Part shown: positions 15,074 to 21,648 of the stretch, in pieces
Layout: the number at the start of each line of letters is the position of its first letter
How positions within the stretch are numbered: position 1 is the stretch's first letter
Source: Nitrospirae bacterium CG1_02_44_142
Lineage (GTDB): Bacteria; Nitrospirota; Thermodesulfovibrionia; Thermodesulfovibrionales; UBA1546
Length of the DNA: 24,283 bases
Reading direction: 5' to 3'
Assembly (NCBI GenBank): GCA_001871685.1
Contig: MNVK01000107.1
Coordinates: 1 to 24,283 of the forward strand
Notes under the pieces: model-generated
Told to the model about the DNA's origin: nothing
Seen by the model: only the letters and a program-made list of their open reading frames with translations
Databases searched by the model: none
Program-made: the position numbers and the translations under genes

Positions 15074-15709
15074 ATGGCGAAGGTTAAAATATGCGGCATA
15101 ACAAATCTTGATGACGCAATGGCAGCAGCGGATTTTGGCGCTAATGCGCTGGGTTTTGTATTTTTCAAAAATAGCCCGCGGTATATCTCACCTGCAAATG
15201 CGAAAAAAATAATAAAAAAACTCCCTCCATTCATCTCAACAGTCGGCGTGTTTGTAAATGAGAATAAGAACACCATAGAAAAAATTGTTTTACAGACGGA
15301 AATAAATATAATCCAGCTTCATGGAGAAGAGCCTCCAAAAGCATGCAGCCTCTCAAAACCTGCCATAAAGGCAATACGCGTTAAATCCGTGGACAGCCTT
15401 GAGGTCATTTCTAAATATAAAGATACAGTTTCGGCCTTTCTGCTTGACACATACACGCCTGAGGTATTCGGAGGCACCGGGCAGATATTCAACTGGGACA
15501 TTGCAGCAGAGGCAAAGAAATTCGGCAGAGTTATCCTTGCCGGGGGGTTGACCCCTGAAAACATAGAGAAGGCGGTACGCTTGGTACATCCTTATGCTGT
15601 TGACGTAAGCAGCGGTGTTGAGGCTGAGAAGGGCAGAAAAGACCACAAAAAGATGAAGCTGTTTATAGAAAGGGCGAAGGGGATTAACCGGTTAATCGCT
15701 ATTCGGTGA
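15074..15709 (+). CDS. trpF: phosphoribosylanthranilate isomerase
   Basis: This 211-residue TIM-barrel enzyme carries out the Amadori rearrangement of phosphoribosylanthranilate in tryptophan synthesis. The catalytic pair is Cys7 (VKICGIT) and Asp125 (LLDTYTPEVFGGTG), and the phosphate-binding AGGLTPENI and DVSSGVE loops are intact. It stands alone, without other trp genes in view. It seems to be leaderless (promoter at 15057-15065). The last eight residues, INRLIAIR, and the stop codon are encoded by the dispersed repeat at 15682-15754, so the natural end of the protein has been replaced or extended. The active site is not affected. Confidence 0.95.
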   Translation: MAKVKICGITNLDDAMAAADFGANALGFVFFKNSPRYISPANAKKIIKKLPPFISTVGVFVNENKNTIEKIVLQTEINIIQLHGEEPPKACSLSKPAIKAIRVKSVDSLEVISKYKDTVSAFLLDTYTPEVFGGTGQIFNWDIAAEAKKFGRVILAGGLTPENIEKAVRLVHPYAVDVSSGVEAEKGRKDHKKMKLFIERAKGINRLIAIR

Positions 15710-15754
15710 ATCGGTTAATCGTAAAAACCCATTCACCTATTCACCAATTTACCT
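15682..15754 (-). repeat. dispersed repeat, copy 2, overlapping trpF and queF ends
   Basis: This is the inverted counterpart of 12751-12829. The complement of 15694-15712 matches 12805-12823 exactly for 19 bases, and CCCATTCACCTATT (15728-15741) matches the complement of 12763-12776. It spans the trpF stop (15707-15709), the 23-base gap and the last codons and stop of queF (15733-15735). Confidence 0.75.
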
Positions 15755-16161
15755 GCATTTACTTTGATTTTTGAATTTTGAATTTCTCCTGAGGTTACCT
15801 TTATCACTGTCTTCACGTTCCCTCTCGGATTAAAATCGCCGATGACTTCAAGAAACCGGGGTTTTAATTTCTTCTCAAGTTCCGAGTAAATCGTGTTTGC
15901 CGCTTCTTCGTGAGAGATATAGAGATTGCGGAAAGAATTAAGATAAAGTTTTAAGGACTTCAATTCAACAATCTTCCTGTCTGGGACATATTTTATGGCT
16001 ATTGTCGCAAAGTCAGGATAGCCTGAGCGCGGGCAGAGGCATGTAAATTCAGAAAAGCTTATGTTGATTTCATAGTCTTTTTCAGGGCAGGGATTATCCC
16101 ACAGTTCTATCCGTGCCTTTTTTATAGCCTTTTCTCCATAGCGCATATAAAAATTTAACAT
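15733..16161 (-). CDS. queF: NADPH-dependent 7-cyano-7-deazaguanine reductase QueF
   Basis: This is a short-type (142-residue) QueF, which reduces preQ0 to preQ1 in queuosine synthesis. The nucleophile is Cys43 in FTCLCPRSGYPDFATI, and the NADPH/substrate motif VELKSLKLYLNSFRN and the His of ISHEE are present. The start at 16161 has no Shine-Dalgarno. The Met at residue 6 (MRYGEKAIKKARI) fits better what I would expect of a short QueF, so the true protein may be 137 residues starting at 16146. The last residues, about GKLVNR, come from the dispersed repeat. It is convergent with trpF and divergent from rho, whose promoter begins eight bases upstream of the annotated start. Confidence 0.93.
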   Translation of the reverse strand: MLNFYMRYGEKAIKKARIELWDNPCPEKDYEINISFSEFTCLCPRSGYPDFATIAIKYVPDRKIVELKSLKLYLNSFRNLYISHEEAANTIYSELEKKLKPRFLEVIGDFNPRGNVKTVIKVTSGEIQNSKIKVNAGKLVNR

Positions 16162-16168
16162 GGGGGTA

Positions 16169-16197
16169 TTGACAAAAGCAACTTCTTTTAGTATATT
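16169..16197 (+). promoter_or_regulatory. sigma-70 promoter of rho
   Basis: TTGACA (16169-16174) and TATATT (16192-16197) are separated by exactly 17 bases. Transcription would begin near 16204, giving a leader of about 130 bases before the rho ATG. A leader of this size is usual where Rho regulates its own synthesis. Confidence 0.75.
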
Positions 16198-16235
16198 GTT
16201 TCTAACAGCAGTTCTTAGTTTCTATTTAAATCCCA

Positions 16236-16265
16236 CGGATAGGCTCAAAAATCCGCTTAAGCGGA
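16236..16265 (+). promoter_or_regulatory. alternative hairpins in the rho leader
   Basis: ATCCG (16251-16255) can pair with CGGAT upstream (16236-16240), or TCCGC (16252-16256) can pair with GCGGA downstream (16261-16265). The two pairings exclude each other. Both stems are only 5 bp, so this is a weak candidate for a leader switch. No poly-U run follows. Confidence 0.3.
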
Positions 16266-16335
16266 AAAGACCTAACGGGTGTTACATAAACACATAAACC
16301 ACACATAAAAATCCCGATGAGATGAGGAGCTAACT

Positions 16336-17595
16336 ATGGATAATATCTCTATTTCCCAATTGAAAGAAAAGACTATTGACGAGCTTACCACTGTTGCAAA
16401 GACCCTGAATGTTGACGGCGCATCAGGCATGAGGAAGCAGGATATCATATTTGCAATACTTCAGGCGCAGGCTGAAAAGACAGGAAATGTATTCGGGGAG
16501 GGCGTTCTTGAAATACTGCCTGACGGTTTTGGATTCCTCCGCTCGCCTGATTACAGTTATCTTCCCGGCCCTGACGATATTTATGTTTCGCCTTCCCAGA
16601 TACGCAGATTTATTTTGAGGACAGGCGACCTCGTTTCAGGCCAGATAAGACCTCCCAAGGAGAGCGAAAGATATTTTGCGCTCCTCAAGGTAGAGGCCGT
16701 AAACCATGAATCTCCTGAAGACAGCATAAACAGAACGCTTTTTGACAACCTTATACCGTATTATCCGACAGAAAGAATAAAGCTTGAATATGACGCAAGT
16801 GATTATTCAACAAGGGTAATGGATCTTATAGCTCCTGTCGGCAAAGGGCAGAGGGGGATGATAGTTGCTGCGCCGAGAACAGGGAAGACAATGCTGCTTC
16901 AGTCAATAGCAAAGGCCACGAAGAAAAACCACAGGGAAATACATCTTATAATCCTCCTGATAGACGAAAGGCCTGAAGAGGTTACCGACTGGAAAAGACA
17001 GGTCCCGGAGGCGGAGATAATAAGTTCAACATTTGATGAGCCTCCGCAGAGACACTGTCAGGTTGCAGAGATGGTTATAGAAAGGGCCAAGAGGCTTGTG
17101 GAAAGTAAGCGTGATGTCGTTATTCTCCTGGACAGCGTAACCAGGCTTGCAAGAGCGTATAATGCGATTATGCCCACAAGCGGGAAGGTTTTGTCAGGAG
17201 GGCTTGACTCAAATGCCCTTCAGAAACCAAAGAGATTTTTCGGAGCTGCCCGGAATATTGAAAACGGCGGCAGCCTTACAATCCTTGCCACCGCGCTTGT
17301 TGATACAGGAAGCAGGATGGATGATGTTATCTTTGAAGAATTCAAAGGCACAGGCAATATGGAACTGCACTTAGACAGGAAACTCGTTGATAAGAGAATA
17401 TTCCCGACCATAGACATAAACGCATCAGGCACAAGAAAAGAGGAGCTGCTTGTTGATAAAGATGTGTTGAATAAGATGTGGATACTGCGTAAGGTCTTAA
17501 ACCCTCTGAGCACTGTTGAAAGCATGGAGTTTCTGCTTGGCAAGCTCACAGGCACAAAGGGCAACAAGGACTTCCTTGATATGATGAACAAGTAA
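16336..17595 (+). CDS. rho: transcription termination factor Rho
   Basis: This 419-residue hexameric RNA-dependent ATPase terminates transcription. The N-terminal Rho_N helical domain (1-45) is followed by the cold-shock-like RNA-binding domain with GVLEILPDGFGFLRSPDYSYLPGPDDIYVSP split over 56-85, and then the ATPase domain. The P-loop reads APRTGKT (179-185) instead of the commoner PPKAGKT. LLIDERPEEVTDW and STFDEPPQRH(C)QVAEMVIERAKRLVE are typical, as is the Walker B LLDSVTRLARAYN. GAGGAG precedes the ATG. It has its own promoter and a long leader, and no gene follows it for 111 bases. Confidence 0.97.
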   Translation: MDNISISQLKEKTIDELTTVAKTLNVDGASGMRKQDIIFAILQAQAEKTGNVFGEGVLEILPDGFGFLRSPDYSYLPGPDDIYVSPSQIRRFILRTGDLVSGQIRPPKESERYFALLKVEAVNHESPEDSINRTLFDNLIPYYPTERIKLEYDASDYSTRVMDLIAPVGKGQRGMIVAAPRTGKTMLLQSIAKATKKNHREIHLIILLIDERPEEVTDWKRQVPEAEIISSTFDEPPQRHCQVAEMVIERAKRLVESKRDVVILLDSVTRLARAYNAIMPTSGKVLSGGLDSNALQKPKRFFGAARNIENGGSLTILATALVDTGSRMDDVIFEEFKGTGNMELHLDRKLVDKRIFPTIDINASGTRKEELLVDKDVLNKMWILRKVLNPLSTVESMEFLLGKLTGTKGNKDFLDMMNK

Positions 17596-17669
17596 CAGAA
17601 TACTTTTCAGCCATCCATGTCCATGCCCATGCTGATGCATTTTCCGGTCAGCACACTCTAAACTTTTCC

Positions 17670-17699
17670 TTGTCAATCTCCATGCGGCATAGCTATAAT
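17670..17699 (+). promoter_or_regulatory. sigma-70 promoter of pheT (leaderless)
   Basis: TTGTCA (17670-17675) and a perfect TATAAT (17694-17699) are 18 bases apart. The -10 ends seven bases before the pheT ATG (17707), so the transcript should begin at or one base before the AUG. No Shine-Dalgarno occurs in the region. This matches the arrangement at trpF. Confidence 0.65.
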
Positions 17700-17706
17700 A
17701 CATACT

Positions 17707-19761
17707 ATGCGTGTTCCTTTTGATTGGTTAAAAGAGTTTGTTGACATCACTAAAAGCCCCGAAGAAGTAGCGGATATTCTTACAATGGCCGGACTTGAGG
17801 TGGAGGCCGTAGAAAAACTTGACGGAGATTTCGTATTTGAGGTGAATGTTACCCCGAACAGGCCTGACTGTCTGAGCATTATCGGTATTGCTCGGGAGAT
17901 TGCCACAGCAATGAACCTGCCCCTTAAGTATCCTCGGTATGAGATAAAAGAAGAGGCTTCGGACTATGGTTTTAAGGTAGAGATTCTTGCTGACAGCTTA
18001 TGCCGTAGATATGCCGGAAGGGTTGTAAGGGGAGTAAAAGTTGCGCCGTCTCCGGACTGGATTAGAAACAGAATTACCAAATGCGGCTTAAGAACGATAA
18101 ATAATATAGTGGATATAACAAACTATGTCCTCATGGAATCAGGCCACCCGTTACATGCGTTTGACCTTAATACGTTGAAGGGGAAATCAATAAAGGTTGC
18201 GCTTGCAGAGGAAGACTGTAGTATTGTCACACTTGACGGCATAGAGAGAAAATTGCCGCCGGACGCCCTTCTAATATGGGATGCAAAAAATCCTGTTGCA
18301 ATTGCGGGTATTATGGGAGGCTCTGAAACAGAGGTTAGCGATTCCACACAGGACGTGTTTCTTGAAAGCGCATATTTTGAACCAACATCAGTCAGAAGGA
18401 CCTCAAAGGCTTTGGGGCTTAAATCCGAATCATCTTATAGATTTGAAAGGGGCTCAGACATTGAGGCTTTGAGTAATTCACTTGACAGGGCGGCGTCTTT
18501 AATCCAGCAAGTTTCCGGCGGCAGGGTTTATAAAAAAGTTGATGTTTATCCAAAAAGGTTTGTCCCCGTAACTGTGGATGTGAGATATGGCAGGGTCAAT
18601 AAGGTTCTCGGAACAGATATTCCAGACAAAGAAATGGCGGATATAATTAAAAGATTGGGCTTTACTGTGGATTCACATAAGGACTACGCAGCCGTAAAGC
18701 CTCAGGCATTCAGAACTGACATTAAGATAGAGGCGGATGTTATTGAGGAGATAGCCAGAGTTTACGGTTATCAGAATATACCGACAACAATTCCAAAAGC
18801 GGTTATTTCCGGAGGGAAATCAGACAGAAAACACACTTATGCTGTTAGGATAAAAGATATAGTAAGGAAAGCAGGATTCAACGAGGCGATAAATTACAGC
18901 TTTATGGCTGAAACTGACCTGGATATGCTTCATATAGCAGCGGAGGACCGGAGGCGCAAGGCTGTTTCAATAAAAAACCCGTTGAAGAAGGAAAGCTCAT
19001 TGCTGCGGACGACGCTGATTCCGTCTCTGCTTGAAAATTTTATGCATAATTTTTCAAGAGGTGTAAGAGATATCAGGATTTTTGAGTTATCCAGAGTATT
19101 TGAAGATATAGGAAGGCCGCTGCCTCTTGAAATTAAGTGTCTTAGCGGGGTCTATTATAGAGAGAAAAAACCATCTTTGTGGAAAGAAGACGCCGGTGGT
19201 TTCTATATAGTCAAAGGAATGCTTGAAGACTTGTTCAATAATCTGCATGTAAATGGGTATGCATTTTATCCTTCAAACGAGCCTTTCCTTCATCCCGGAC
19301 AGTCGTGCGAGATTCATATCTCAGGTTCAGGCATAGGTTTACTCGGAGCTGTTTCGCCTGTGGTGGTTGATAAGCTGGAGCTGAAAGCGTCAAAACCTGA
19401 AATAATTGTATTTGAAATAGACTTTGACAGATTAATTTCTTTGATTCCTGCTTCTCTTGAGTATTCGCCCATACCAAAGTTCCCGTGTATTGAGCGCGAT
19501 ATAGCAATCATTGTGGATGATAAGCTCAACGCCTCTGACATTGAGAATCTCATAAGGGCTTATCCGTCGGAACTAATAGAGGATGTTTCCATCTTTGATT
19601 TTTATAAAGGCATAAATATTCCCGATGAAAAGAAAAGCCTGGCCTTTACGGTAAGATACAGGTCGGACAGCAGAACACTTACGGAAGCGGAAGTGGAAGA
19701 AATGCATCATAATATTCTTAATTATATCACAGCAGAAACAGGCGGAAAGTTGAGAGTGTGA
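17707..19761 (+). CDS. pheT: phenylalanyl-tRNA synthetase beta subunit, OB-domain-less
   Basis: This 684-residue beta subunit works with PheS to charge tRNA-Phe. The N-terminus (VPFDWLKEFVDI) and TMAGLEVEAVEK are typical, but the chain then goes straight to FEVNVTPNRPDCLSIIGIARE. In the E. coli enzyme about 110 residues of tRNA-binding OB domain lie between these blocks. The B3/B4 editing domain, the B5 domain (near 290-360), the catalytic-like core (SAYFEPTSVRRTSK, RDIRIFELSRVF) and the C-terminal FDX-ACB domain (SPIPKFPCIERDIAIIVDD) are present. pheS is not in the window, although the two are normally adjacent. It seems to be leaderless. The next gene starts seven bases after its stop. Confidence 0.95.
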   Translation: MRVPFDWLKEFVDITKSPEEVADILTMAGLEVEAVEKLDGDFVFEVNVTPNRPDCLSIIGIAREIATAMNLPLKYPRYEIKEEASDYGFKVEILADSLCRRYAGRVVRGVKVAPSPDWIRNRITKCGLRTINNIVDITNYVLMESGHPLHAFDLNTLKGKSIKVALAEEDCSIVTLDGIERKLPPDALLIWDAKNPVAIAGIMGGSETEVSDSTQDVFLESAYFEPTSVRRTSKALGLKSESSYRFERGSDIEALSNSLDRAASLIQQVSGGRVYKKVDVYPKRFVPVTVDVRYGRVNKVLGTDIPDKEMADIIKRLGFTVDSHKDYAAVKPQAFRTDIKIEADVIEEIARVYGYQNIPTTIPKAVISGGKSDRKHTYAVRIKDIVRKAGFNEAINYSFMAETDLDMLHIAAEDRRRKAVSIKNPLKKESSLLRTTLIPSLLENFMHNFSRGVRDIRIFELSRVFEDIGRPLPLEIKCLSGVYYREKKPSLWKEDAGGFYIVKGMLEDLFNNLHVNGYAFYPSNEPFLHPGQSCEIHISGSGIGLLGAVSPVVVDKLELKASKPEIIVFEIDFDRLISLIPASLEYSPIPKFPCIERDIAIIVDDKLNASDIENLIRAYPSELIEDVSIFDFYKGINIPDEKKSLAFTVRYRSDSRTLTEAEVEEMHHNILNYITAETGGKLRV

Positions 19762-19768
19762 GGGCCTG

Positions 19769-20449
19769 TTGAGACCGATTATAGGTATAACAGCAGACAT
19801 TGAGGACAACCGCTTTAAACTCAACAGGGATTATGCAGCGGCTGTTGAGAAGGCAGGCGCAATTCCAGTATTGCTTGTCCCGTCCAGTAATACCGCAGAC
19901 ATCGCTTCAAGAATAGACGGGTTTCTTATCCCGGGAGGCGAGGACCTCCATCCCTCATATTACAACGAAAATATAGATTGTGAGCTCAAAATTGTTGAAA
20001 GGGACAGAAGCGGCTTTGAATTTGCAATAATTCATGAGATAATAAAGCTTAAGAAGCCGGCGCTCGGGATATGTTATGGGATGCAGCTTATCAATGTTGC
20101 TTTTGGAGGAAGCCTTTATCAGGATATAAGGCGGCAGGTTCCGGCGGCAATAGAGCACAGAGAGGGTTGGCATACAATTAATATAGACGATAATAAACTT
20201 ATAGATAGAGGCGAGTTTAAGGTGAACAGTTCTCATCATCAGGCGGTAAAGGGTATCGGGCAGAAATTGAAGGCAATTGCCTTTTCCGCTGACGGCGTCG
20301 CAGAGGCAGTATGCGGCAAGGATTATCCGTTTCTTCTTGGAGTGCAGTGGCATCCTGAGCGGCTGCAGGACAGCCTGTCAGAAAAAATTTTCAGGACTTT
20401 TGCGGAGGCGGCCGTTGCGGGTAAGACGGGAGTTTTATCGGGTTTGTAA
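19769..20449 (+). CDS. peptidase C26 / gamma-glutamyl-GABA hydrolase-like protein
   Basis: This 226-residue class-I glutamine-amidotransferase-like hydrolase resembles PuuD, which removes gamma-glutamyl groups from gamma-glutamyl-GABA. The catalytic Cys102 sits in ALGICYGMQL, and His195 and Glu197 in GVQWHPER complete the triad. The N-terminus RPIIGITAD and IPGGEDLHP are family blocks. The start is TTG at 19769 with GAGGG just upstream, since no ATG lies near the conserved N-terminus. It is seven bases after pheT and probably co-transcribed. There are no putrescine-degradation genes nearby, so the true substrate is open. Confidence 0.88.
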   Translation: MRPIIGITADIEDNRFKLNRDYAAAVEKAGAIPVLLVPSSNTADIASRIDGFLIPGGEDLHPSYYNENIDCELKIVERDRSGFEFAIIHEIIKLKKPALGICYGMQLINVAFGGSLYQDIRRQVPAAIEHREGWHTINIDDNKLIDRGEFKVNSSHHQAVKGIGQKLKAIAFSADGVAEAVCGKDYPFLLGVQWHPERLQDSLSEKIFRTFAEAAVAGKTGVLSGL

Positions 20450-20521
20450 TCGGGCCGCTGTTTTTGGCTCTTTTCGTATCGGTATTTGAAATATTCAGAG
20501 GCACAGAAGAAGGAGGGACAA

Positions 20522-21637
20522 ATGCTTAATCATGAAGAACTAAAAGAGATTGCAGCGCTTCAGGCGGATGGCAGCTATTTTGTAAGCCTTTACCTGAATG
20601 TAAGCCCGGGCACAAAGGGAGATTATGTTATACATCTCAAGAACATGCTTAAAAAATTTTCGGAAGAGAAAGACAGGGGAATATTTAAAAAGATTAAAAA
20701 TGACATTGAAAAACTTGAGGCTTTTGTTACCGGCAATAAGAGGGAATTCAAAAAAGGATTGGCCATCATCACTTCTTCTGAAAAGTCATTCTGGAAGGAA
20801 TACCATCTTGCCGTCCCTGTAAAGAACGCAATAATAGCGGATAAGACTCCTTATATACAGCCCCTGCTTGATATGCTTGATAACTATAAACAGTATGCTG
20901 TGCTTCTTGTTGACAAGGAATCTGCGCGTTTGTTCCTGGTGCATCTTGGCGAGATAGAGGAATACGGAGAGATTCATACTCAAGATGTGCCGGGGAAACA
21001 CAAAAGAGGAGGATGGTTTTCTCTGTCAGGACACAGATTTGAACGGCATATAGATTATCATGTCAGCCTGCATATAAAAGACGTTATAAAAAAGCTGGAA
21101 TCCTTTTTATCCGCCGGACGGATAGAAAGGATAATAACAGGTGGTTCTGATGATGCTGCTGCAAAGGTAAGGGAGCTGCTTCCAAAGTCAGTCAGTGAAA
21201 AAATTGTGGGCGTTTTTCATGCCGAGATGTTTGCGAATGTCAATGATATATTTGAAAAAGTCAAACCTGTGATAAGCGAATTTGAGAGCAGGGAAGAGAA
21301 AGCTATTGTTTCTGATTTGCTGACAGCAGTTGGTAAAGGGCGGAATGCAGCAATAGGCATAGAGGATGTTCTGAATGCGCTTCAGGAAGGAAGAATAATG
21401 AAGCTTGTATTCATAAAGGATTTTGAAGATTCAGGCTATGCCTGCAGGAACTGCAGAAACCTTTCAAAGCAGAAAGTATCTGTCTGCCCTTATTGCAAGG
21501 GAGAGATGGAGGCAGTCAATTATCTTGTTGACCTGGCAGGGCAGAGAGCAGTGGAACAAGGCGCAATGATAGAAGTGATAGCAGAGAATAAAGAGCTGTC
21601 AGACGCAGGCGGGATAGGGGCGTTTCTGAGATTTTAA
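20522..21637 (+). CDS. bacterial eRF1-like (baeRF/Vms1-type) protein
   Basis: This 371-residue protein resembles the bacterial archaeo-eukaryotic release-factor-like group (baeRF, related to Vms1 and VLRF1), thought to act on stalled peptidyl-tRNA. The opening (VSLYLNVSPG) and the middle domain with KHKRGGWFSLSGHRFERHIDYH (159-180 in two parts: KRGGW at 161-165 and RFERHIDYH) are typical; the GGW stands where eRF1 has GGQ. A C-terminal zinc ribbon has Cys308, Cys311, Cys322 and Cys325. The ATG at 20522 is chosen because AGGAGG (20511-20516) lies five bases upstream; the longer reading from TTG at 20486 has no Shine-Dalgarno. It lies eleven bases before moeA. The function is inferred from the family. 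Confidence 0.82.
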   Translation: MLNHEELKEIAALQADGSYFVSLYLNVSPGTKGDYVIHLKNMLKKFSEEKDRGIFKKIKNDIEKLEAFVTGNKREFKKGLAIITSSEKSFWKEYHLAVPVKNAIIADKTPYIQPLLDMLDNYKQYAVLLVDKESARLFLVHLGEIEEYGEIHTQDVPGKHKRGGWFSLSGHRFERHIDYHVSLHIKDVIKKLESFLSAGRIERIITGGSDDAAAKVRELLPKSVSEKIVGVFHAEMFANVNDIFEKVKPVISEFESREEKAIVSDLLTAVGKGRNAAIGIEDVLNALQEGRIMKLVFIKDFEDSGYACRNCRNLSKQKVSVCPYCKGEMEAVNYLVDLAGQRAVEQGAMIEVIAENKELSDAGGIGAFLRF

Positions 21638-21648
21638 GGGAGGTGCAA

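Noticed and set aside
17615..17640. CCATG-type short repeats after rho
   Set aside because: Only three imperfect units, with no stable hairpin or terminator context.
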